Shown: one piece after another, positions 12,515 to 24,195 of the stretch
Position numbering within the stretch: the first letter of the stretch is position 1
How the letters are laid out: each line of letters begins with the position of its first letter
Assembly: GCF_030272615.1 (NCBI RefSeq)
Contig: NC_081410.1
Span: 111,541,433-111,605,432, forward strand
DNA from: Cryptomeria japonica
Taxonomy: Eukaryota > Streptophyta > Pinopsida > Cupressales > Cupressaceae
DNA: 64,000 bases
Direction of reading: 5' to 3'
Made by a program: the position numbers and the translations under genes
The notes under the pieces: generated by a model
What the model was told of the DNA's origin: nothing
The model's database searches: none
What the model saw: the letters and a program-made list of their open reading frames with translations, nothing else

Positions 12515-13298
12515 TATTGGAATATTATCATTGATGTCAAAGGACAATGGCGTATGGTTATTAGAAGCAAAAATTTAAGGAGAAACAATGTTATATATAA
12601 GAAACATATTTAAATAAAGAGATATAAAAACATTTATATAGGCCACATCATGACCGACTGGTTTTGAAGATCATAAATGCAATAAAATAAATAAAATGCA
12701 AGGGTCGACCCATGTTAAGAAAGAGGATAAAATATTAAATATTATGAAAGTTGACTAGTGGCCAACTCCCTCTAGATGGACACCCTATTTTGGGGACGTA
12801 AATAAAAAATATAATAAATATTTATCTATGTTGTTGCTTGACCTTGTTAAGGAAGCTAAATAAAAATATGTTTTGTGATTGTTGGCTGACCTCCTTGGAA
12901 GGGCATAACCATTTGTGAAAGGTTGCTTTGAAGGGATATAAATAGAAGTTTGTTGATGTTCATTTCTACATCAATTTATTGACTATCATTCCTATTTTAA
13001 GAGCATATTTACAACAAAAGAAGTGTGGATTGGTGAAACTAAATTAGACATCTTAGAGCGTAGATAATGAAATTTTTTTGTGAAGATATTTTTCAAATTT
13101 GAGAGCACTCATTGACGATTTTAATGTAGATTTGAGTAAGAACAATTTGCAGTTTACAAAATAATTATCAAGGAAGATTCTTGTTGATGTTGTGAGTCAA
13201 TATTGAAGGTGACTAAAGAGTAAATCCAAATATTTTGTTATATTGAAATATGAAGGTTGCTGCCTTCTATTTTGTTAGATTAGGAGGTTGGTGCCTCT
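12515..13298 (+). repeat. LTR fragment (copia-like, + orientation), interrupted by the Sirevirus
   Basis: The start TATTGGAATATTATCATTGA resembles the outer end of the Sirevirus LTR in opposite orientation, and a TATA-like box (GATATAAATA) lies at 12935. The Sirevirus inserted at 13298, and the LTR seems to resume at 24196 for about 100 bp, where GGTTGGTGCC recurs. Its own end and target duplication were not found. Confidence 0.45.
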
Positions 13299-13913
13299 TG
13301 AAGAACACAAATGGACACTGAGAGGGGGGTGAATCAGCGTATTTCAAAACTTTAAGTTCAATGTGCAGATTTTAAGGATGTAATGCAAACATAAACACAC
13401 ACACAAGAGCACATCACATAACGCCAAATGTACGAGGAAAACCCAATGTGGGAAAAACCTTGGTGAGAATAGTTGTTGGAGTCTACTGCTCCAATCCAGC
13501 CTCATAGTCAATAACAACTTACAATGTTTAGGGCACCAACCCAAGGAGCACCAACCCCTGATTTTATGAGCACCTACTCAAAGTAGCATCTACCCTTGCT
13601 TTGAGCACCCACTCAGAGATTTACAGTGATTCTTCAAGTTTGCAATGCAATGATAAAGCCTTGTTACAAAAGGGTTTTGTAACACTTACAAATTTCTCAT
13701 ATTATGAGAATGAATTTCTCTGCTTGCTGAAGTTTTCCTTTGTTTCTCCTCCTTCCTCTGTCTGGTTATCTTCTTTTCTCTGCTACAACATTACTCTCCA
13801 GAAAGCTCTGTTCTTGCTCTGTTTTCTCTTAGCAAGAACACACTTTCTCTCTCTCTCTCACTCTCAACAGCAACACACCTCTATTCAACACTTTGTTAAA
13901 ACAATCGACTAGT

Positions 13914-13930
13914 GGAGATATTTATTTCCA
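13914..13930 (-). promoter_or_regulatory. Likely TATA box of the Sirevirus LTR
   Basis: The - strand reads GGAAATAAATATCTCC here, and the same sequence is kept in the other LTR at 22171-22187. It lies downstream of the motif array, the expected order for a Sirevirus LTR promoter. Inferred from position only. Confidence 0.45.
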
Positions 13931-14599
13931 CCTCTATCTCTGTCTCTTCAGCCACACCTGCCAAAAATGTTGAATCACATTTACAACTGCTGCTGAATTA
14001 GATCAACTTTGTATGCATCAAATTTTCTTCTACCGTAGACTTGAATATTTTATTCAAGTCAGTTGTCTTGGAGGTCTGCAACTCAAGAGATTTTATTCTT
14101 TGTCCTGAATATGATCTCATACTTGTCGCCTGTAGTAAATGCATTGAATCTTTCTTCAGATCATTCTCTGTACTAAGTTGCTATTTTTAGCAACCCCAAT
14201 CTGTCTAACACATTTGATTTTGTCTTTGTCAATTTCCTTGAGCCCATCAACTATCTGCAACTCAGTCACCATTAATGCATTCTCCATCCTCTGTCGACCT
14301 ACCCAGATAAGATTGACAACTACCATACTGAAATCTCCTGTCACCGACTTCTGCGAATCAGATATCTTCTTCGACTAGCCAGGGAGCCATATGTCTCCAT
14401 TTCCTTTGTCCAAATCATTCGATCGAGCTTGGTTGGCCGCCACATAAAACCCTTGTGCTAATCGACATTCGTATGTGCATCAAAAGTCTTCATAATTGAC
14501 TTCTAAGTCACTTGGTCAACTATAGTCAACCACCACGTGGACCATCGAAAACACAGATCAGTTGAACTTCATACTCTAACTATCACATGTATGTCCTAC

Positions 14600-15670
14600 T
14601 CATGTGAGATAAGATTCTGTCATTTTAAATAAGCCTTCCTCTCTCATTGTTAGCTCACACCACATTAGCATAGTCTCTTAAAGCACGCGGGATAAGATTT
14701 CTCCCTTTTAGTCTTCGCTTTAACATTTTCTTATCCCGCGGCCCTTTCCTTAGTATCCTTCACTTTATTTTTGTTATCCCACGCACACCTTGTGTAGCTG
14801 CTTACTTCATGCGGGATAAGGTTTCTCTCTTTTGGCTTTGTTTTTTATTATCCTGTGGGACCACTGCATAACCATATGTCTTGTGCGGGATAAGCTTTTC
14901 TTCATGGAATGATTTCACTTGTTATCCCACGCAACATTTTGTGTGCCACTTAACCCATGCGGGATAAGGTCTCACACTCTCTTCTCTTTGCTTTTCCTTA
15001 TCCCGCGAGCTTCTTCACATCCCATCTTGGTCACGCGGGATAAGCAAGCACTTCACTTCCTTTTGTTTTCTTTTCCCGCAGGCCCACTGATATCATCCTC
15101 GTCTCATGCAAGATAAGAGTCTTCAAGCAATCTCCCTTTGATTTCTTATCCCACAAGACCATTTCTCTCTTCCAGTTTGCACGATGCAAGATAATGGGGT
15201 GTCTTATTTGCCCTTGTTAATTGTTATCCCGCATGACATTTTGTGAGCATCTTAGCATGTGTGGGATAAGGGAATCTACAATCTTGCCTTTAGTTTCTTA
15301 TCCTGCATGAATTTTGTTGGTCACTTTTGACACCGCGGGATAAGAGGGAACATCTCTCCTCTTTGACCTCTTTTGACTATCTTATCCTGGACAACCATCA
15401 TTGATCACCTTTGACAACGCGGGATAAGAGGGACCACTTTGTTCAACAAGTCACATTTTGACAACGCGGGGATAAGGTATAACACTATTCTCTTCACTTA
15501 ATTGTTATCCTGTAGGGTATTTAACACTTGTCCAACATATTTCGAGATAAGAAGAAACATCTTCTGCACCTCACAAGTGTTATCCCATGAGATCAACACT
15601 CTCTCTTAGGAACGCTGTGGGATAAGAGGATAACTCGATTGATCCATCAACAATGTTATCCCGCAGGGTC
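14600..15670. repeat. Alternating GATAAG / CTTATC motif array in the left LTR
   Basis: About 27 copies of GCGGGATAAG or its complement CTTATCCCGC occur every ~35-45 bp, and the two orientations largely alternate, so neighbours form hairpin pairs. Clear sites lie near 14695, 14731, 14810, 14956, 14998, 15034, 15222, 15332, 15416 and 15653. Variants include TGTGGGATAAG and TTATCCCACG. The core GATAAG equals the plant I-box. Confidence 0.9.
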
Positions 15671-15923
15671 TCTTCCCTGCATTCGAACACACCATGGAAC
15701 CCTCGGATGCACGTGAACCAAACAACTGCTGCCACATGGAAATCATGACATACCAACCACAACATGTGACCCAGTGACTATTGTCAACATGACCAACATG
15801 TGAAGATAATGAATCTGGTCGAAACCCCTGCACAACATAACTTGCATGTTATGCGTGATTGCTATCTGCATCATTGCAACCTCCCTTGACATCCTTTTGA
15901 CATCAATGACAATAATGCTAACA

Positions 15924-16275
15924 ATCTCCCCCTTTGGTGTTGATGTCAACACACTTGCAGAATCATTCATAGACCATTTCTCCCCCTTTGACAATAATGG
16001 CAAAGGGTGTTGCAACCAACTATCAACTGTGCATGAACGTCCCCTTTGATTTTCTATAGCAATGAATGGAACTTCCAATTTCGATCATGACACATCTACA
16101 ATACATTAGAAATTTCCTTTACAACTTCTTGACCTATGTTGCCTATAGCTAGACGAACCATTATTACAATATAAAAAGCAGTGCCACTACTGCTTACAAA
16201 AATTCAAAACTCCCCCTAAGATTGTACATGAGCTTCAAGGTGAAAAGTGTAGAAACAATATGCTCCCCCTGAACC
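15924..16275 (-). other. Multiple polypurine tracts of the Sirevirus
   Basis: Four - strand tracts with GGGGGAG lie between RNase H and the LTR, at 15925-15937, 15978-15990, 16210-16220 and 16261-16271. The first abuts the LTR and would prime plus-strand DNA synthesis. Multiple PPTs are a described feature of Sireviruses. Confidence 0.75.
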
Positions 16276-16295
16276 ATGGATCTCAAATCAATGCT

Positions 16296-16800
16296 TTAAG
16301 TGGAGAAGGAGGGTGAGACGACAACCAATTTTTGTCTCAAGTACTCAAAGCTATCCTTGGGTAGTGGTTTAGTAAAGATATCAGCTATTTGTTCACCAGT
16401 ACAAACATATTCAACTTTCACTTCTTTCTCTGCAACCTTTTCCCTAAGAAAATGATATTTGATTGCAATTTGATTTGTCCTAGAGTGCATGACAGGGTTC
16501 TTTGATTTATTGATTGCACTTGAGTTGTCACACATGATGGGAATAGGATCCAAAAATTCTACCTGAATGTCCATGAGAGTTTACTTCATCCATAAAACTT
16601 GAGAACAACATGTGGCAACTGCAATATACTCAACTTCAATAGTTGATAGTGAAATGGACTCTTGGTTCTTGTTGTGCCATGACACCAATCTATCTCCAAG
16701 GAAGAAAGCTCCACCACTGGTGCTCTTCCTATCATCTACACATCCTAACCAATCAACATCAATATAGGCTTGCAAAGTGAAATCTCCTTTCTTTGGATAC
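16296..16800 (-). pseudogene. Copia RNase H domain
   Basis: It contains DVDWLGCVDDRKSTSG, the usual copia YxDxDWAG-DRKST box, then SLSTIEVEYIA and CDNSSAI. The end has HFLREKV and DIFTKPLPK, normal for the copia C-terminus. A stop splits it between 16574 and 16581. It degrades the RNA strand during reverse transcription in the known family. Confidence 0.9.
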
Positions 16801-17840
16801 CATAAGCCATAAGTGAGTGTTCCCTACATATACTTAAATATCCTCCTTACAACATTGACATGTGATTTCTTAGGAGCTGCTTGAAATCTTGTGACCATAC
16901 ACACAACTTGAACTATATCAGGCCTTGAGGCTGTAAGATACAACAGCCTTCCAATCATGGATCTATACAAGGTCTTATCAACACTATGTGACTCATCATC
17001 TTTGCTCAACTTGCATCTTGTCACCATGGGAGTACTAAGCAGTTTGTTGTCCTCCATTTGAAACTTATTTAACATGTCCTTGGCATACTTGGTTTAAAAT
17101 ATGAATATGCCCTTGTTCTGTTGTGATATTTGCAAACCAAGAAAATTTGATAACTCTCCAAGCTTGGACATTTCAAACTCTGTCTGCATCTGATCAACAC
17201 CTTCTTTGCATAGAACATCTTTGTTACCTCCAAAGATGATGTCATCTACATATACCACTACTATGATCATGTGGTCTCCATCTATCTTGATATATAAATT
17301 GTTATCAGCATTTCCTTTTCTGAAACCTTGTTGATGGAGATACTTATCCAACCTAGAATACCGTGCTCTAGGTGTCTGCTTTAGACTATATAATGCTTTC
17401 TTCAATCTGCAAACAAAGTTGTCATCTTCATGTAGTTGAAAGCCTTCAGGTTGCTCTATGCACACCTCTTCTTCTAGATTGCCATTCAAGAATGCAGATT
17501 TGACATCCATTTGATATACTTTATATCCTTTATGTGTTGAGAATGCCAAGAACATCCCTATAGCTTCAAGTCTTGCAACTAGTGCAAATGTCTCCTCAAA
17601 GTCTATCCGTTCGACCTAAGCATATCCCTTGCACACAAGCCTTGTTTTATTCCTTATTACTTTGCCTTCTTCATCCATCTTGTTCCTGTAGACCCATTTG
17701 GTCCCAATGGCATTCTTGTCTGGTGGACTAGGAACCAATTCCCATATTTTGTTCTTTTCTATATGTTGCAACTCTTCTTCCATTTCCTTCATCCACTCTT
17801 CACTCTTGTTGGCTTCATCAAATGTCATGGGTTCCATCTA
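16801..17840 (-). pseudogene. Copia reverse transcriptase domain
   Basis: It starts with WVYRNKMDEEGKV, continues with [18 protein letters not shown] and [13 protein letters not shown], and the catalytic box is intact as [11 protein letters not shown] near 17240. The thumb-side YRSMIGRLLYLTASRPDI box is near 16940. Stops occur at about 17618, 17095 and 16823. The phase differs from the integrase, so a frameshift lies near 17900. Confidence 0.93.
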
Positions 17841-17928
17841 TGTCAGAAGGCAGAAATTTACTTGCTCAGTGTTCCTAGCTTTCCTTCTAGTTTGCACACC
17901 ATCATTTTTGTTTCCAATAATTTGATCC

Positions 17929-18912
17929 TCAGGGTGATTCTTTTATTGGATTCTTTTTCACTCTTAGATTGATCTTCATCTTAGATTGATCTTCATCTTC
18001 AACATGTGGTTCTTCAGTCTGAGTAATTGATTTTTGCCTTCCTTTATGTATATCTTCATCTACTTTCACATGTACACTCTCAATTACCTTCTTTAGTGTT
18101 TTGTTGAAACACTTGTAGGGCTTTTTGTGAGTAGAGTACCCCAAGAAGATACCTTCATCACTTCTTGAATCAAAACTTCCTAATCCATCTTCATCTCTTT
18201 TGATGAAGAACTTGCTACCAAACACCTTTAAATACTTGACTGATGCTTTCCTATCATACCATAACTCATAAGATGTCATTTTTTTGTTCACTCTCAATTG
18301 AACTCTATTTAATGTGTATACAACAACATTGACCACTTATTTCTAGTATACATCAGGCAAATTAGCTTCATTCAACATTGTCCTTTCCATCTCCTTGATT
18401 GTTATGTTCTTCCTTTTCACAACACCATTTTGTTGTGGTGTCCTAGGGGCTGAATATTGTCTTTTGATTCCATGTCTCTCATAGTAGTCTTCAAATTCAT
18501 TTGATGTAAACTCACCTCCACGATCTGATCTTAAACATTTTAGTTTGTATCCACTTTCCTTCTCAGCCATCTTCATAAAGATTTTGAATCTTCCATAGGC
18601 TTGATACTTGTCTTGCAAGAAGGTGACCCATGTCATCCTTGAAAAATCATCCATGAGGAGCATGAAGTATCTTTCTCCATTTAGGGCTCTTGTTCTTGTA
18701 GGCCCACACAAGTTAGTATGCACAAGCTCTAGTGGCCTTGTAGTTGAGAATTATTTAGTCTTGAAGCTTACTTTAGTTAGCTTTCCTCTTTGACACTCAT
18801 CACAAAAGGTGCTTGCTGGTTTGATAATTTGAGGTATGTGCCTAACATACCCTCTCTTTCTTATTTTAACAAGATTATCAAAGTTGATGCGACCTAGTCT
18901 TTTATGCCATAT
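17929..18912 (-). pseudogene. Copia integrase with altered catalytic residues
   Basis: The pre-integrase zinc region lies at about 18780-18912, followed by the core: TNLCGP near 18720, SDRGGEF near 18525 and PQQNGVVKRKN near 18420. In copia integrases the first box normally has Asp where this has Asn, and the last box Glu where this has Lys; the middle Asp is kept. Both changes are G to A on the coding strand. The C-terminal GKFF/YELWYDRK and GYSTHKKPYKCF boxes follow. With two of three catalytic residues changed, this copy should be inactive. Confidence 0.9.
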
Positions 18913-19345
18913 TCAACTCTCTTCAACTTGTCCCATCATACATTGAGACTCAAAGCATTCCTTAAGATTATATACATTGTCATCTATCCTTTTTCCTTCA
19001 GCAACAAGTTGTCCATTTCTTTCTTTTCTGATTCGACATCCTTTTGAATCAAATGTAAACTTATATCCTTTGTCACGCATTTGACTCACACTGAGCAGAC
19101 TGTGTTTCAGACCTTCCACATAATAAACATCACGAGCTTTCAGCTTGCCATCAATGTTTAGTGTACCTTTACCCTTGATTTTGATTGATGACTTGTCTCC
19201 AAACCTCAGTGAGCCACCATTCCAATCTTCAAGGTTAATGAATTTCTTCTTATCACCAGTCATGTGGTTGGAACACCCACTGCCAACTACCCACAAGTTG
19301 TTCCTTTCAACATGTAGGGCAGTTTGAACAATCAAAGTCGACTCA
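18913..19345 (-). pseudogene. Copia protease region
   Basis: The protease start reads WVVGSGCSNHMTG near 19285, where copia proteases have an Asp directly before SGCS. The active-site Asp is therefore replaced by Gly. The downstream flap-like region (GKGTLNIDGK) and the LLSVSQM box are normal for the family. It is fused in phase with the last gag zinc knuckle. Confidence 0.85.
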
Positions 19346-21510
19346 GGCTTATCTTTATCCTTTTCTGCCCAAACTTGTTTGGTTTCTTTCTTCTTTTCTA
19401 TTGTCCCATTCGGTTCTGATTTTGCATTAAGTTCAGATGTTGACTCTATCTTCTTTTTCTTAGCTATCCTAAGCTTACAGTGTTTTGCAATGTGGCCCAA
19501 GTTTTGACAATGATAGCATTTTACATTTCCATTGAATGATGAACTTGAAAATCTATTGTAGGATTGAGATACATTTCTTCTACATTCATAACTTCTATTA
19601 CCATACCCATTACAATGATAACAAATAACATTCATATCCCTTTAGAGCAGCAAATTGATTTCTAATTTCAAAACTAGGAGGAGACCTATGCATAAATCTA
19701 CATTTTGCAATTATATGACCATAAGTATTACATTTATAACAACAGTCATGGAACTGAGGTACATACCAATCATTAGTGAAGTTATTTCTCATTGGTCTCC
19801 TTGGAGTAGCATAACTTGGTCTTATTTAGCTCACCCTTCATGTATCCTTGACCTTTGTGAAGCCTCCATTATCAACATTGTCTTTTCTTTTAGGATCAAC
19901 GTGTTGGTTCCTTGATTGATTCTTTGTAGCAACAGTGTATGTCTTCTTCTCATTGGGCTTGTTGACTGTGAAGGTTTGTTTGACTTCACTTTCACTTGAA
20001 GAGGTGAAGAGTATCTCCTTGTTTGATGAATCTTTATTGTTGGAACATTGAACAGCCTCAAATCCAACACCCTTTGTGTCTTTGGAGTGCTTTTGCTTGC
20101 TCAACATTTTATCCAAAGCATCAATGTTCCCCTCATACTTGATTCTCACCTTGAGTTCATCTTTGCACTTTTCAAGTTCCTTTATGAGATTCACAATTTC
20201 TTCCTCCATCTTTTGATATTCTTTCTCTTTGTTTTCTAAATTTGATTTAGTCACTTCATATATTCTTTTAGCTTCATCCAACTGAGTGGTTAAGGCAGCA
20301 AGGTTGCTATTTGATTCTTCAATATTCTTGTTTAGTAAGTCATGCTCCCTTATGACATACTTCTTGTATTTCTTGAACTCTTTTCTTACTTTGTTGAGTT
20401 CTTCAAGAGCACAAACCAATTCTCCTTCAAGGTCAACCACAACATTTGCATCTTCTTCCTCACTGTCATCCATATTTTCAGATTAATCACCACTATGTTT
20501 CTCATTAAGGATCTCTCGAGAAATGAAGACACTAGTTTTTTTTCATCTTTACTATATTGCTCAACCGACTCACTTTCATCATCAGAGACATCACTATCAA
20601 TTGAGTAAAGAACCTTCTTTTGAAAATTTCTTCTTCTTGATTTGTAAAACCTTTTAACCTTATCCTTGATACCTTCCACATTATTGTCTTCCTTCTTCTT
20701 ATAGGGACACTTAGCCTCAAAATGTCCTATTTTACCACAATCAAAGCATTTGAAAGGTAGGTTTCCTCTATACTTGTTTGCTCCTTTCTTGAGCTTTCTA
20801 ACAAATTTAGCTTCAGCAGCATCAGAGTCATTTTCATCTTCATTTGTAGCTTGTTCTTTTCCTTTCTATGTGGTATTAAAGGTAGCCTCTCTCTTTGATG
20901 ATTCTCCACCTATTGTTCTCATTTCATAGGTAGACAGAGAGCCAAACAATTCATCCATAGAGAAAGTCTTTAAGTCTTTACCTTCCTCGATAGTCGAGAC
21001 CTTTGTATCATACTTTGAGGTTAATAATCTTAGAACCTTTTTGATAGTAACTTCATCTTTGACTTCTTCTTCGAGTCCTCTTATATAACTCACAGTCTCA
21101 TCCACTCTTTGTAGATAATCAACTATCTTCTCTTCTTCTTTCATTTTTAGATTTTCAAACCGAGTTCTTAGATTTTGCAGTTTGGCTTCTTTCACTTTGG
21201 TATCTCCTTCATATACACTTTGTAGCTTGTCCCAAGTTTCTTTTACTGATGTGCAATGCATGACTTTGACAAACTTTGTATCTAACAGACCACTTAAGAT
21301 TGCATTCTTATCTTTGGCATTGTTCTCATATTCCCTTTTAGCATCAAGGTCGGTAGGAGGAACTTGAGGAATAGTATATCAATTTTTTGTTGACATCCAA
21401 ACATCAAACCCAAGGGAAGACAAATATGTCTCCATTCTTCTACTCCAGAAGGCATAGTTGGTGCCATCAAACATAGGTGCTTTAGAATATGATGATTCAT
21501 ACCTAGCCAT
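19346..21510 (-). pseudogene. Copia gag with coiled coil and several zinc knuckles
   Basis: It starts at a Met at 21510 (MARYESSYSKAPMFDG, the usual copia gag opening). The UBN2-type gag core spans 21261-20866 (VKETWDKLQSVYEGD). A first knuckle, CFDCGKIGHFEAKC, is near 20730, then a long acidic coiled coil at 20473-20150, then knuckles at about 19740 (CYKCNTYGHIIAKC), 19615 (CYHCNGYGNRSYEC, His replaced by Asn) and 19510 (CYHCQNLGHIAKHC). Frame changes lie near 20470 and 19620, with stops elsewhere. The long coiled-coil gag supports a Sirevirus. Confidence 0.88.
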
Positions 21511-21569
21511 TATGTTCACTAACCAGAATCTACCCAAGCTAGAGAAAGCTTTTACTACAGGGGAACCTA

Positions 21570-21583
21570 GGGCTCTAATACCA
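21570..21583 (-). other. Primer binding site (tRNA-Met type)
   Basis: The - strand reads TGGTATTAGAGCCC two bases after the LTR end. It matches the standard copia initiator-tRNA-Met site TGGTATCAGAGC with one change. Confidence 0.9.
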
Positions 21584-21585
21584 AT

Positions 21586-24190
21586 TGAAGAACATAAATG
21601 GACACTAAGAGGGGGGTGAATCAGTGTATTTCAAAACTTTAAGTTCAGTGTGCAGATTTTAAGGATGTAATGCAAACATAAACACACACACACAAGAGCA
21701 CATCACATAACACCAGATGTACGGGGAAAACCCAATGTGGGAAAAACCTCGGTGAGAATAGCTACTGGAGTCTATTGCTCCAATCCAGCCTCACAATAAA
21801 TAACAGTTTACAATATTTAGGGCACCAACCCCTGATTTTATGAGCACCTACTCAAAGGAGAACTTACCCTTGCTCTAAGGACCCACTCAGAGATTTACGA
21901 TGATTGTTCAAGTTTATAATGCAATTATAAAGCCTTGTTAAAAAAGAGTTTTGTAACACTTACAAATTTCTCATATTATGAGAATGAATTTATCTACCTA
22001 CTGAAGTTTTCCTCTGTTTCTCCTCCTTCCTCTGTCTAGTTATCTTCTTTTCTCTGCCACACTATTACTCTCCAGAATGCTCTATTTTCTCTTGGCAGGA
22101 ACACACACTCTCTCTCACTCTCAACATCAACACACCTCTATTCAACACTTCGTTAAAACAATCGACTAGTGGAGATATTTATTTCCACCTCTATCTCTGT
22201 CTCTTCAGCCACACCTGCCAAAAATGTTGAATCACATTTACAATTGTTGCTGGATTAGATCAATTCTGTACGCGTCAGATTTTTCTTCTAATGCAGACTT
22301 GAATATTTTATTCAAGTTAGTTGTATGCAACTCAAGAGATTTTATTCTCTGTCTTGAATATGATCTCATACTTGCCGCCTGTAGTAAATTCATCCAATCT
22401 TTATTCTAATCATTCTCCATACTAAGTTGCTATTTTTAGAAACCCCAATTTGTCTAACACATTTGATTTTGCCTTTGTCGATTTTCTCGAGCCCATCAAC
22501 CATCTGCAACTCAGTCACCATTAATGCATTCTCCATCCTTTGTCGACCTACCCAGACAAGATCGATAACTACCATACTGAAATCCACCGTCATCGACCTC
22601 TGCGTATCAGATATCTTCTTCGACTAGCCAGAGAGCCATATGTCTCCATTTCCTTTGTCCAAATCATTTGGTTGAGGTTGGTTGGCCGCCACATAAAACC
22701 CTTGTGCCAATCAACATGCACAAGTGAGTCAAAAGTCTTCATAATCGACTTCCAAGTCACCTGGTCAACCATAGTCAATTGCTATGTGGACCATCAAAAA
22801 ACACATATCAGTTGAACTTCATATTGTTACTATAGCATGTATGTCCTACTCATGCAGGATAAGCTTATGTCATTCTCAATAATCCTTCCTCTTTCTTTGT
22901 TAGCCCGCACCACATTAGCATAGTCTCTTAACCCATGCGAGATAAGATTTCTCCCTTTTAGTATTTGCTTTAACATTTTCTTATCCCACAACCCTTTCCT
23001 TAGTATCCTTCGCTTTACTTTTGTTATACCGCACACACCTTGTGCAACCTCTTACTTCGTGCGGGATAAGGTTTCTCTCTTTTGTCTTTGCTTTTTCTTA
23101 TCCCACAGCACCACCGCATAACCATCTGTCTTGTGTGAGATACACTTTTCTTCATGGAATGCTTTCACTTGTTAGCCCACACAAAATTTTGTGTGCCACT
23201 TAACCCACGCGGGATAAGGTCTCACACTCTCTTCTCTTCATTTTTCCTTATCCCGCAGGCTTCTTCACATCCCATCTTGGTCACGTGGGATAAGCGGGCA
23301 CTTCACTTCCTTTTGTTTTCTTATCCCACGGGCCCACTGATATCATCCTCATCTCGTGCGGGATAAGTGTCTTCAAGCAATTTCTCTTTGATTTCTTATC
23401 CCGCGAGACCATTTCTCTCTTCAAGTTTGCATGACGCAGGATAACGGGGTGTCTTATTTGCCCTTGTTAATTGTTATCCCACATGACATTTTGTGAGCAT
23501 CTTAGCATGTGCAGGATAAGGGAGTTTGCAATCTTCCCTTTAGTTTCTTATCCTACGTGACTTTTGTTGGTCACTTTTGACACCGCAGGATAAGAGGGAA
23601 CATCTCTCCTCTGACTTCTTTTGACTATCTTATTCTGGACAACCATCGTTGATCACTTTTGACAACGCGAAATAAGAGGGACTACTTTGTTCAACAAGTC
23701 ACATTTTAACAATGTGGGATAAGGTATAACACTGTTCTCTTCACTTAAGTGTTATCCCTCAGGGTATTTAACACTCGTATAACATACTGTAGGATAAGAA
23801 GAAACTTCTTGTGCACCTCACAAGTGTTATCCTGCGAGGTCAACACTCTCTCTTAGGAATGTCGCGGGATAAGAGGATAGTCCGATTGATCCATCAGCAA
23901 TGTTATCCCGCAGGGTCTCTTCCCTGCATTCGAGCACACCACGAAACCCTCGTATGCAGGTGAATCAAATTGTTGCTACCACGTTGAAATCATGACATAC
24001 CAACCACAACACATGACCTGGTGATTGTTGCCAACATGACCGATGTGAAGACGATGAATCTGGTCGAAACCACGATGATGAATCTGGTCAAAACCTCCAC
24101 AACATAACTTGCATGTTATGCACGATTGTTATCTGTATCATTGCAGCCTCCCTTGACATCCTTTTGACATTGATGACAATAATTCCAACA
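21586..24190 (-). repeat. Sirevirus 5' LTR
   Basis: 2605 bp, matching the left LTR. The PBS is on its left and the target duplication on its right. A TATA-like box is at 22171-22187. It carries the same motif array at about 22850-23915 with independent point changes at many sites. Confidence 0.9.
22850..23915. repeat. Alternating GATAAG / CTTATC motif array in the right LTR
   Basis: The same series as in the left LTR, with about 26 recognisable sites, among them 22855, 23061, 23096, 23208, 23248, 23359, 23396 and 23903. Spacing and orientation order are preserved between the two LTRs. Confidence 0.88.
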
Positions 24191-24195
24191 CCTCT

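Larger units (their letters stand above)
13299..15923 (-). repeat. Sirevirus 3' LTR
   Basis: This runs from TGAAGAACAC to AATGCTAACA in + coordinates, 2625 bp, and matches 21586-24190 along its length. On the - strand it starts TGTTAGCATT and ends in TTCTTCA, giving TG...CA ends. The U3 part (right side) carries the GATAAG motif array. The left part holds the R/U5-like region with a polypyrimidine block at 13750-13870. Confidence 0.9.
13299..24190 (-). mobile_element. Complete Ty1/copia retrotransposon, Sirevirus type
   Basis: A 10.9-kb element with LTRs at 13299-15923 and 21586-24190 is flanked by a perfect 5-bp target duplication CCTCT (13294-13298 and 24191-24195). It has a tRNA-Met-type primer site next to the right LTR and polypurine tracts next to the left LTR. 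Domain order on the - strand is gag, protease, integrase, RT, RNase H, which defines Ty1/copia. Three features are known hallmarks of Sireviruses: a long gag with a coiled-coil stretch and zinc knuckles, several PPT copies, and a dense palindromic motif cluster upstream of the LTR TATA box. At least three frameshifts and many stops make it non-autonomous. The LTRs differ noticeably, so the insertion is not recent. Confidence 0.9.
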
